Source: JACPLR01 sp041649295
GTDB taxonomy: Archaea > Nanobdellota > Nanobdellia > Pacearchaeales > GW2011-AR1
Length of the DNA: 64,000 bases
Assembly (NCBI GenBank): GCA_041649295.1
Contig: JBAZNI010000001.1
Location: 62,001 to 126,000 of the forward strand
Direction: 5' to 3'
Part shown: one piece after another, positions 15,433 to 22,966 of the stretch
Layout of the letters: each line of letters begins with the position of its first letter
How positions within the stretch are numbered: position 1 is the first letter of the stretch
Position numbers and translations under genes: made by a program
The notes under the pieces: generated by a model
What the model saw: only the letters and a program-made list of their open reading frames with translations
What the model was told of the DNA's origin: nothing
Databases searched by the model: none

Positions 15433-16388
15433 TTTCCTTCACTTAAAAAATTATGAACCCCTTCTTTATCCCTTACTATTGCAGGTTTTTTGCAATTGGG
15501 GCAAAAAGTCGTATTTTCTTCTATAAGTGAAGTGTTGCTGATATAAACATAATCTAATCCTGCGTCAAGTGCAATTTTTCTTGCTTTTTTTAATAATTCT
15601 GGGGAAGTTGGTTCTCTGAATCCGTCTTTTGGAAAATAAGCAAGAAGATGGAGGGGGACACTATTTGAAAGATTGCTTAACATCCATGAAATTAATCTTC
15701 TTACCCCATAAAGCGAATCATTAACATCAGGTATTAGCATCATTTTTATTTCAACCCAAACTCCTGCATCATAAAAAGTTTTAATAGTATCAAGAACCAA
15801 ATCCAAATCTCCGTTCCATAATTCTTTGTAATGTTCTGCATTCATTGTTCTTATTGTAATACTTACTCCGTGAATTTTTTCTGAAAGCGCCTTTGCAGCA
15901 GGCTTGTTAATATACCCGCTTGTTTCTACTACGTGCTTTTCTTTTTTACCTGTAACTGCAACATCTTCAAGATATTCATAAAAGATAATTGGTTCTCCTT
16001 TGTAAATTATAATTTTTGTTCCTGTTTTTTTTATCTGCTTTATAATCTGGGATGGGGTACGAATCATTGAAGGGATATTTTCAAGTTCTTCATTGTCAAA
16101 TGGCTTTTCAAAAAAATCAGATTTTAATAAAGTTCCTGGAAGAGAAAGGCTTAAACTATCGCTGTTGGGAAGAAAATGAAACATACCAGCATCTTCAATT
16201 TTTTCATAAATAGATGTATGCACTTTTCCGTAATTCATTGATTTTAAGTTTCCATTTATATTCTGTCTTACTTTACATATCCCTGCCTCTCCGTTTCCGA
16301 TAATACATGAGTGCGGGCATAAAAGGCAGTGTATTTTTTTATCAGCTATTTTTTTATAATAGCTTCCCTCTTTAAATCTAAAACCCAT
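15393..16388 (-). CDS. AmmeMemoRadiSam-type radical SAM homologue lacking the cluster cysteines
   Basis: 331 residues. It follows the 'AmmeMemoRadiSam system radical SAM enzyme' family along its length: N-terminal CLLCPHSCIIGNGEAGICKVR-type Cys motif, NYGKVHTSIYEKIEDAGMFHFLP, the later ETSGYINKPAAKAL, GVWVEIKMMLIPDVND, and PLHLLAYFPKDGF. A C-terminal zinc ribbon (CPNC...CSCG) is present. At the place where the family has the C-x3-C-x2-C iron-sulfur motif (after LSLSLPG) it reads GTLLKSDFFEKP with no Cys. It is therefore probably inactive as a radical SAM enzyme. No MEMO-domain gene is visible nearby. Confidence 0.75.
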   Translation of the reverse strand: MGFRFKEGSYYKKIADKKIHCLLCPHSCIIGNGEAGICKVRQNINGNLKSMNYGKVHTSIYEKIEDAGMFHFLPNSDSLSLSLPGTLLKSDFFEKPFDNEELENIPSMIRTPSQIIKQIKKTGTKIIIYKGEPIIFYEYLEDVAVTGKKEKHVVETSGYINKPAAKALSEKIHGVSITIRTMNAEHYKELWNGDLDLVLDTIKTFYDAGVWVEIKMMLIPDVNDSLYGVRRLISWMLSNLSNSVPLHLLAYFPKDGFREPTSPELLKKARKIALDAGLDYVYISNTSLIEENTTFCPNCKKPAIVRDKEGVHNFLSEGKCSCGKEISGVWG

Positions 16389-16520
16389 ATCTTTCCAAGG
16401 AAAAATATGTTTATTAATTTTTATGTTCTAGGATTAAATCTTATAAGATTAATATCCTCTTTAATATGAGAGAAAAAGATATGTTTTAAAGTATTATTGC
16501 TATTTAATATGGATTGATAA

Positions 16521-16907
16521 TCATTCAATTAACTGCCCTAATCTCTTGCCAATTGCATTTGCATCTTCTAACTTAATAACCCAGTTTTTTTCAGTAGGGT
16601 TCATTTTATCAGGATTAAGAAAAACCCACCCATTTCTAATAAACTTTACAGCAATAACTGGCGTTAATCCCATCATTTCTGAAAAAATCATAAAATCATT
16701 CATCTGTTCTTTGCTTATATATAGTGTGCTTTTTCTTGTTGATTTGCATTCTATTGCAAGTTTTCTTTGTTTTGTTCCTGCAATTAAATCACACGGAGAA
16801 TCGTCATTTACTCCGCTTCCAGCAACTCGTGCTGCTCTCCACCCATTTTCACTAAACATCTTTAGCAGTTCTCTTTCATTATTACTTCCTTTGTGTTTGT
16901 TTGCCAT
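16521..16907 (-). CDS. hjc: Holliday junction resolvase Hjc
   Basis: 128 residues. MANKHKGSNNERELLKMF, then GWRAARVAGSG, CDLIAGTKQRKLAIECKS and the C-terminal KLGQ-like helix match archaeal Hjc, which cuts four-way junctions in recombination; the Glu, Asp and E-x-K residues form the PD-(D/E)XK active site. I chose the ATG at 16907 because a TATA-like box (minus TTTATATATA around 16932) lies about 25 bases upstream, and the longer frame to 16961 would include it. Confidence 0.9.
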   Translation of the reverse strand: MANKHKGSNNERELLKMFSENGWRAARVAGSGVNDDSPCDLIAGTKQRKLAIECKSTRKSTLYISKEQMNDFMIFSEMMGLTPVIAVKFIRNGWVFLNPDKMNPTEKNWVIKLEDANAIGKRLGQLIE

Positions 16908-17078
16908 GACACAGATATAATTATTAATATATATAAATCTAAGTTTAAACTCTAAGAGCATAACACTAATAGCCCTTTTGAATAGGTAGTAATAGAGGTT
17001 ATGTCGAATTTTAAAATCAGGTAAAAAGAAAAATGCCCCTTAGAAAAGTTTAAATAAATGTCTTAGTAATATAGAAGT

Positions 17079-17393
17079 ATGACAATATTAGATAACCAAG
17101 TTTTTGTCTTTATTCTATTGATAGTCATCGCACTTCCATCAATAATATGGGGGGTTTATATATTTAAAACAACAAAAAAAATTGTAGATTTATTGAATAA
17201 GAAATATAAATACAATTTGAGCTATTCTAATATTTACTTCATACATGCTAAGTTGTTTTGGAATATTTCATCATATCCAAAAGAAGTGCAAAAAATTTAT
17301 AAACCAGTTAGAAAAATGGCAATAATCCTTTATTCAATAGGTATACTTGTAATTATATCATTAATTACTTATTTGCTCATTATTTCTAACTGA
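17079..17393 (+). CDS. Small membrane protein, two helices
   Basis: 104 residues with two hydrophobic helices (VFVFILLIVIALPSIIWGVY and AIILYSIGILVIISLITYLL) around a basic soluble loop. A TATA-like box (agtttaaataaat near 17053) lies about 26 bases before the ATG. No family recognised. It precedes another small membrane protein gene. Confidence 0.55.
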   Translation: MTILDNQVFVFILLIVIALPSIIWGVYIFKTTKKIVDLLNKKYKYNLSYSNIYFIHAKLFWNISSYPKEVQKIYKPVRKMAIILYSIGILVIISLITYLLIISN

Positions 17394-17490
17394 AGATGTA
17401 ACGGCATTTTCAAAAACTTTGATTTTTTGCCTTCGGCATCGTTGCGCTTTCGGAAAGTTATTTAAACATAAAGATTTTATTTTCTATAAT

Positions 17491-17799
17491 ATGAAATATT
17501 GGTTAAAAGGAGGATTTATTCTTTCTGGAATTTTTTGGGCTATAATATTCATCAATTACATAATTATGTCTTTTAATATGGGTTGTTCTACATCTCCCTT
17601 TGAAATGTTAAATATTGGTGGACCCAATTGTTCATGGGGATTTCAGAATTCATCTGTTTTAATCAATTCCTTTGAAATTTTTATTCAAATCCTTCTTTTT
17701 CTGTTTTTATTAGCTATTTTAAGCATCCCTTTTTTCTTAATCGGAGCTTTAATAGGCCGGATAATTAGTAAAATTAAATCTTCTAAAAGGCGATCATAA
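17491..17799 (+). CDS. Small membrane protein
   Basis: About 102 residues with two long hydrophobic helices (GFILSGIFWAIIFINYIIM and FIQILLFLFLLAILSIPFFL) and a Cys-bearing loop between them. The start at 17491 is chosen because a TATA-like box (tatttaaac near 17464) lies about 26 bases before it; the open frame runs upstream to 17419 through that box. The upstream DNA contains a small hairpin (tgccttcggca). Convergent with the DUF2238 gene. Unknown role. Confidence 0.55.
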   Translation: MKYWLKGGFILSGIFWAIIFINYIIMSFNMGCSTSPFEMLNIGGPNCSWGFQNSSVLINSFEIFIQILLFLFLLAILSIPFFLIGALIGRIISKIKSSKRRS

Positions 17800-17801
17800 A
17801 T

Positions 17802-18443
17802 TTAATTTTCTTCCCTTTTTCTTCTCACATGAATTATGAAAATAGCAACAATTGCTCCGAGTGTGTTAAAAACTAAATCAAGTGCTGTATTAAAGTAACC
17901 TCCAACACCTGTTTCAGGAACAGCAACAACTGCGCTAAACTCTACAATTTCATTCAAAGCTCCTAACCCCATTGCAGTTAAGATTATAATAGCATAAACA
18001 ACTTTGTAATTTGTTTTATTGTTTAAATACGGTTTTAACAAGTGCCATGTAATTAAAGCTGTTACCCCAAAACCAATAAAATGAACTAGCTGATCAAATT
18101 TGAATATTTTAATTGCCTCAATGCAATTTCCTGCCCCAGTAATCACTACTTTTTGCGTGTCGACTAAATTAACTATATTTAGGGTATAAAGAACACTGCC
18201 ATTTGGAAGTTTTAACCCCCCTCCGCATAAGTGCATAATTGCCCATAAAGTCAGTCCCCCCAAAATCCAGTAGTCAAATTTTGTTTTATTCCAAGTAGCG
18301 AGTATTAAAACAAAAAATAAAACAATTACCCCGATATAAATAATAAACTCATAATTTGCAATATTCCAGTAGTATATTGTAAAACCAATTATAAATAGTA
18401 AATTTACAATAAACAAAAACCACTCACCTTTTTTTAAGTGCAT
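17802..18443 (-). CDS. DUF2238/YjdF-like membrane protein
   Basis: 213 residues with about seven hydrophobic helices. The motif GALNEIVEF followed by VGGYFNTALDLVFNTLGA is the hallmark of the DUF2238 (YjdF) family, related to VanZ-like integral membrane proteins of unknown function. FDQLVHFIGFG in the middle also fits the family. Start ATG at 18443; it shares a TATA-like region around 18465 with the divergent HAD gene. Confidence 0.75.
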   Translation of the reverse strand: MHLKKGEWFLFIVNLLFIIGFTIYYWNIANYEFIIYIGVIVLFFVLILATWNKTKFDYWILGGLTLWAIMHLCGGGLKLPNGSVLYTLNIVNLVDTQKVVITGAGNCIEAIKIFKFDQLVHFIGFGVTALITWHLLKPYLNNKTNYKVVYAIIILTAMGLGALNEIVEFSAVVAVPETGVGGYFNTALDLVFNTLGAIVAIFIIHVRRKREEN

Positions 18444-18493
18444 GTTCTAAAAAGGTAAGAAATATTTATAAATGTATAGTTGCAGAGAAACTA

Positions 18494-18922
18494 ATGATAA
18501 CTCGAGTTTGTGCATTAGATATTTATGGAACTGTTTTGGACAGTGAAGATGTGGATAATGCAATGCCTGTCAGAGATGGTTTTCAAGTTTTTGTAAGAAA
18601 CTGCCAGAAGAGCAAAATTCTCCTTGTCAGTATTTCAGACCAACCTGAAATAAATGTTAAGCTTGATTTAGACAAGCCATTTAGAAAAGCAAAGTTATCA
18701 ATAGATATTTTTAATAGATATTATCAATTAACAACTATTCCAAAAGACGTTAGACAAATTTTACAAGATTATAGATTAACTCCAGAATAATTATTTGTTA
18801 TCGGAGATAGTTATAAAAAAGATATTGAAGGTGCAAAAAATTTGGGATGTTCTACTTTACATGTTCCAGAATATGGCAGGTTAAGATTTCCTTTTGATTT
18901 TTCACAAGTAGAAATTCCTTAA
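18494..18922 (+). pseudogene. HAD-family hydrolase interrupted by an in-frame TAA
   Basis: The first part (98 residues from ATG 18494) begins VCALDIYGTVLDSED, the HAD motif I with DxxGT-like shape, and has LLVSISDQP as motif II. A TAA at 18788-18790 stops it, but the same frame resumes at once with LFVIGDSYKKDIEGAKNLGC, the HAD motif IV (GDS...D), and runs to a TAA at 18922. The whole would be 142 residues. This is a recent nonsense mutation, a sequencing error or readthrough; TAA is not a known pyrrolysine or selenocysteine codon. TATA-like box at about 18467. Confidence 0.7.
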
Positions 18923-18962
18923 TCACATAAATATTTAAAAAGGGCATGTATCAGATATTCAG

Positions 18963-19424
18963 ATGGCAATATCAGCAAGAGAACCTTCTGCACATTACGA
19001 AGAACCATCTTTTTATCTACATGAAGGGAAAACTATTGGAGATGTTGAGGGGACTTTAGAGGATTATTTTAGCAAATTCCATGGAGGTTTCACAAAAACT
19101 AGGGAAGGGTATTCATTTAGACTTCGTAAACATTGGTATAATTCCAAAGTTACCTTAACTGGAGAAGAAAGGGATACAGGGGGGCTTCCAAGAAAAGCAG
19201 TATTGGTAAAGTTGTCTCTCGATATAACTCCTAAAGGCAATTTGCGTGAAAAATCAGTCAGAAGAATACATAATAAAATTTCGAGAGAGTTACCATCATA
19301 CTTAGCCAGATTAAAGATGCAAATAGATACTTCTGAATCTACACTTCCAGTGTCTGTTGGTTTTTTGTCTTGTCGTCCTAGTTATAGGAGGGTTCAATCG
19401 TTTTTATCTGAACTTTTTACTTAA
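18963..19424 (+). CDS. Unknown soluble protein
   Basis: 153 residues, Arg/Lys-rich and without a signal or membrane helix. It begins MAISAREPSAHYEEPSFYLH and has beta-rich central parts (YSFRLRKHWYNSKVTLTGEE). A TATA-like box (atatttaaaaagg near 18936) lies about 26 bases before the ATG, which supports a real leaderless gene. I do not recognise a family. Confidence 0.6.
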   Translation: MAISAREPSAHYEEPSFYLHEGKTIGDVEGTLEDYFSKFHGGFTKTREGYSFRLRKHWYNSKVTLTGEERDTGGLPRKAVLVKLSLDITPKGNLREKSVRRIHNKISRELPSYLARLKMQIDTSESTLPVSVGFLSCRPSYRRVQSFLSELFT

Positions 19425-19454
19425 TCAATAAATTTATATCTTATAATTTTAATT

Positions 19455-19643
19455 TCACAAATCTCTTCCAAGCAAAGTTCTCCTGTTGTTTGCTTTAGCT
19501 CTTTTAATTGATTTATCAAGTATATCAAGAACAACTCTTTCTAACTCATTTCCTACATCTGCAGCAACACTTGTTATAGTTTTTTCTTTATCAAGTTCGC
19601 CTATAATTGCTTTTATATTATTTTTCTTGATTAACGTTGGCAT
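19455..19643 (-). CDS. Archaeal histone
   Basis: 62 residues forming one histone fold: helix 1 (LIKKNNIKAIIGEL), long central helix (VAADVGNELERVVLDILDKS in pattern) and the final RAKANNRRTLLGRDL, which matches the 'NRRTL-x-x-x-DL' end of archaeal histones that make the last strand-helix and contact DNA. It would dimerise and wrap DNA. A small open frame sits just upstream on the same strand. Confidence 0.9.
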   Translation of the reverse strand: MPTLIKKNNIKAIIGELDKEKTITSVAADVGNELERVVLDILDKSIKRAKANNRRTLLGRDL

Positions 19644-19644
19644 T

Positions 19645-19728
19645 TTATCTGTCCGGTTTTATTGTTATTGAAATTGTATTAATTAGTATTAAAGCAACTA
19701 ACCCAATAAGGGATAAGTTCATCTGCAT
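19645..19728 (-). CDS. Possible 27-residue membrane peptide upstream of the histone
   Basis: The frame reads MQMNLSLIGLVALILINTIS, then ITIKPDR and stop. It has one hydrophobic helix and ends two bases before the histone ATG, which suggests a joint transcript. It is too short to be certain of; no strong ribosome-binding sequence is seen. Confidence 0.3.
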   Translation of the reverse strand: MQMNLSLIGLVALILINTISITIKPDR

Positions 19729-19826
19729 TATACTAAAACATTGAGTATTAATAACACTTATGGATATATAAGCAAAGATTAGAAAATTTATAAATGTTCC
19801 CCACCAGTAACAAATCTATATTCATC

Positions 19827-19928
19827 TTAAATTAATTCTCTAATTATCCCATATATAAGGACAATCGCTGCAAAGATTCCAATAGCCCATGCAATATAGT
19901 ACAAAACATTCATTTTTTTCTTGCTCAT
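19827..19928 (-). CDS. 33-residue single-helix membrane peptide coupled to lysS
   Basis: Reads MSKKKMNVLYYIAWAIGIFA, then AIVLIYGIIRELI. Basic N-terminus and one membrane helix. Its ATG overlaps the lysS stop as ATGA, and a strong Shine-Dalgarno-like GGAGG lies just upstream (minus TAAGGAGGAAAAATG). The coupling makes translation likely. Role unknown. Confidence 0.55.
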   Translation of the reverse strand: MSKKKMNVLYYIAWAIGIFAAIVLIYGIIRELI

Positions 19929-21421
19929 TTTTCCTCCTTATTTTCTTTTTCAGGTTTCATAAATGGAAACAAAATAACATCTCTTATTGATTCTTGTCCT
20001 GTTAAAAGAATAATCATCCTGTCAATTCCTAATCCTAAACCCCCTGTTGGAGGCATGCCAATTTCAAGGGCATTTACAAAATCTTCATCATATGGATTTG
20101 CTTCTTTATTTCCCTTTGAAAGTTTTTTCTCCTGCTCTTCTAAAAGTTTTCTTTGTTTTTCAGGGTCATTTAATTCAGAATACGCATTTCCTAGTTCTGT
20201 TCCAAGGCAAAAAGGTTCAAACCTTTCTATTAATCTGCAGTTAGCATCATTTCTATGCCCCTTGCATAACGGAGTTGATTCGCAGGGATGGTCAATTATA
20301 AATGTTGGCTGGATTATTTTATCTTCGCAAAAATGCTCAAATATTGCACAGACATAATTTCCCCAAGAATCTTCTTTTACTTCAATTTTTTCTTTATTAA
20401 CAAATTTTTTAAGTTCTTCCTTAGACATTTTATCAACATCAATTTTTGCAAATTTTTTAATTGCTTCAGCCATTGTCATTCTTTTCCACGGAGCTTTAAA
20501 ATCAATATCTTTTCCCTGAACAGTTATTTTAGTAGTTCCATTAACTTTTTTGCACGCATATTCATAAATTTCTTCGAATAAATTCATCATATCATTATAA
20601 TCTGCATATGCCTGGTATATTTCCATCATTGTGAATTCAGGATTATGCCATTTGTCAATTCCTTCATTCCTGAAATTTCTTGCAATTGTGAACACTTTTT
20701 CATAACCTCCAACAATTAATCTTTTTAAATAAAGTTCAGGGGAAATTGCCAAGAATAGATTCAAGTTAAGAGCATTTAAGTGAGTTTCAAAAGGGCGCGC
20801 TTCTGCACCTCCATAAATTGTTTGCAAATAAGGGGTATCAACTTCTGAGAAATGTTTATTCTTTAAAAATTCTCTTATAGAATCAATAATCTTTTCTCTT
20901 TTCAAAAAAACTTCTTTTACTTCAGGATTCATAACTAAATCTAAATATCTCTTTCTGTACCTTTCTTCTTTATCTTGTAGTCCGTGCCATTTTTCAGGAA
21001 GGGGTTTAATTGATTTGCTTAGAATTTCTGCTTTGTTAACTAATACTGATAGCTCCCCTGTTTTTGTTTTTACTATTATTCCTTGTATTCCTATAAAATC
21101 CCCACTGTCAAGATATTTTCTAAAGAACTCCCTTGTTTTTTCAGGAGTTTCTCCTTCCTGAACAATAACTTGTATCTTTCCATTAAAATCCTGCAGTGTT
21201 GCAAAAATAATTTTTCCCAAATCTCTTTTATTCATTAGTCTTCCAGCTATCTTAACAGAATCTTTTGTTTTTGAATCTTTTTTTAATCCAGAGTATTTTT
21301 CCTGCAATTCCTTGGTTGAATTTTTTTTATCGAATTTATACGGGTAAGGGTTTATTCCATGATTTCTTAACTCTTCAATTTTCTTTTTTCTATTTTCAAT
21401 AATCTGCTCTTCTCTCCCCAT
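19925..21421 (-). CDS. lysS: Lysyl-tRNA synthetase, class II
   Basis: 498 residues, the usual class II LysRS length. N-terminal OB-fold anticodon-binding domain (VKIAGRLMNKRDLGKIIF), then the catalytic domain with motif 1 (VDTPYLQTIYGGAEARPF), motif 2 (FTIARNFRNEGIDKWHNPEF) and motif 3 (GLGLGIDRMIILLTGQESIR). It charges tRNA-Lys; one such tRNA is encoded at 29328. Many archaea use an unrelated class I enzyme, so the bacterial/eukaryotic-type enzyme is a lineage marker. A coupled membrane peptide follows. Confidence 0.95.
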   Translation of the reverse strand: MGREEQIIENRKKKIEELRNHGINPYPYKFDKKNSTKELQEKYSGLKKDSKTKDSVKIAGRLMNKRDLGKIIFATLQDFNGKIQVIVQEGETPEKTREFFRKYLDSGDFIGIQGIIVKTKTGELSVLVNKAEILSKSIKPLPEKWHGLQDKEERYRKRYLDLVMNPEVKEVFLKREKIIDSIREFLKNKHFSEVDTPYLQTIYGGAEARPFETHLNALNLNLFLAISPELYLKRLIVGGYEKVFTIARNFRNEGIDKWHNPEFTMMEIYQAYADYNDMMNLFEEIYEYACKKVNGTTKITVQGKDIDFKAPWKRMTMAEAIKKFAKIDVDKMSKEELKKFVNKEKIEVKEDSWGNYVCAIFEHFCEDKIIQPTFIIDHPCESTPLCKGHRNDANCRLIERFEPFCLGTELGNAYSELNDPEKQRKLLEEQEKKLSKGNKEANPYDEDFVNALEIGMPPTGGLGLGIDRMIILLTGQESIRDVILFPFMKPEKENKEEK

Positions 21422-21687
21422 AATCTATTAAGAAAGATTTAGTTTAAATAACTTATCTAATGCTGGAAACATAAATTGATATGTATTTTAATAAATGTAT
21501 TATATGTGGTATTTTTATATCCGCATATATTCTTTAACTAAAAATTCAATAAACTTTTTTTGAGTATTAAATATAATTTTTATAGCATAATACCCTCTTT
21601 AGATGTTTTAAAATATTTATCGCCAGTTACTGCACTTAGTTGTATAAAATATAACCTTAATTCATATTGAATCCTTCATATGGCAAA

Positions 21688-21963
21688 TTAAAGGTGTAAT
21701 ATCTTGAAATCTTTAAAGTCCTGAAATGTGGATTCGCTTATTTCAACACTTTTAATTTTCGCGTGCTTTGGCCCTTCTTTGCATATCTCGCACATTTTAT
21801 CGACTGATTCTATATCCCCTTCAAGGAATACTTCAACTGCACCATTATCAAGATTTCTTACATAGCCCCCTAAACGAAGTTTGTCAGCATTCCCTTTAAT
21901 AAAATCCCTGAAAAATATTCCCTGCACAGTCCCCTTTATAATTGTTTTTACTGCTTTTTTCAT
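21688..21963 (-). CDS. acyP: Acylphosphatase
   Basis: 91 residues, the family length. The phosphate loop GTVQGIFFRDF carries the catalytic Arg, and YVRNLDNGAVEV carries the catalytic Asn; the C-terminal strand FKDFKILHL completes the ferredoxin-like fold. It hydrolyses carboxyl-phosphate bonds in the cytoplasm. It is a stand-alone gene. The ~265 bases between it and lysS hold nothing I can identify. Confidence 0.9.
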   Translation of the reverse strand: MKKAVKTIIKGTVQGIFFRDFIKGNADKLRLGGYVRNLDNGAVEVFLEGDIESVDKMCEICKEGPKHAKIKSVEISESTFQDFKDFKILHL

Positions 21964-22080
21964 ATATTAACCTAACTAAATGACTATTTATTAAATCTAT
22001 TGTTTTATAGATGTGCTGTTTGCTTAGAGGTATTTATAAATCACAACAAACCTTATTAATTCTCAAGCATTAAAAAAGTA

Positions 22081-22821
22081 ATGGAAATAAAAGAGGGAAG
22101 GATATTTACAGGAAGTTTTGATTTGGATAAATGGTTAAATGGGGGTTATGAAACCGATATAATAACAACCATTTATGGTCCAGCAGGAAGCGGAAAAACA
22201 AACTTCTGCATTTCTGCGGCAGTTTCTGCCTGCAAGGAAAAGAAAGTGATATTTATTGATACAGAAGGGGGTTTTTCTATTGAAAGATTTAAACAAATCG
22301 CAGGGGAGAGCTACAAATCTTTTTTATCAAATTTACTTATATTAAAACCAACTTCTTTTAGCGAGCAAAAAAAAGATTTCAGCCTTTTATTAAAAAATAT
22401 AAATGAAGGGAATATTGGATTAATAATTGTCGACGGAATGACTATGCTTTATCGTTTGGAGCTTGCAGATGCATGCAACAGTTCAGATGAATTTAGAATA
22501 AGATTAACTAATAAGGAGTTGGCAAAGCAGTTAAGGATATTGTCAGAGATTGCAAGGAAAAAAAATATCCCTATACTGATTACAAACCAGATTTATTATG
22601 ATTTTCTTTCAAAAGAAGATTTTCAAAATGGAAAAGAAAAAAAAGCAAATATGGTTGGGGGAGATTTGCTGAAATACTGGAGCAAGTGCCTGATCGAACT
22701 TCAGAATAATAACGGAAAAAGAAAAGCACTCTTAGTAAAGCACCGAAATATTCCTGAGGGGGAATTTGCTTTTTCAATCGGGAATTCAGGAATTAAAAGA
22801 AGAGGAATATTTGAGTTCTAA
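22081..22821 (+). CDS. radB: RecA-family recombination protein RadB
   Basis: 246 residues, short like RadB rather than RadA. Walker A GPAGSGKTNFC and Walker B NIGLIIVDGMT define a RecA-type ATPase; TEGGFSIERFKQI and ILITNQIYYDF correspond to other RecA core motifs. The N-terminal helix-hairpin-helix domain of RadA is absent. RadB is an archaeal RadA paralogue thought to assist recombination. A TATA-like sequence (cttattaattc) lies just upstream. Confidence 0.9.
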   Translation: MEIKEGRIFTGSFDLDKWLNGGYETDIITTIYGPAGSGKTNFCISAAVSACKEKKVIFIDTEGGFSIERFKQIAGESYKSFLSNLLILKPTSFSEQKKDFSLLLKNINEGNIGLIIVDGMTMLYRLELADACNSSDEFRIRLTNKELAKQLRILSEIARKKNIPILITNQIYYDFLSKEDFQNGKEKKANMVGGDLLKYWSKCLIELQNNNGKRKALLVKHRNIPEGEFAFSIGNSGIKRRGIFEF

Positions 22822-22966
22822 CAGATGTTATATATAAGGTTAATCTTTAGAAGTGCATAAAAAATTGTATATCTAAAAGGGCATATTTAGATTAAAATCT
22901 TATTAATCCGAATATATAACTCCGCTTTCCATAATATTTAAATACCCCAATAAATTAATTAATTTA

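Noticed and set aside
18788..18790. Recoded amino acid at the HAD stop codon
   Set aside because: The codon is TAA; known recoding for pyrrolysine or selenocysteine uses TAG or TGA.
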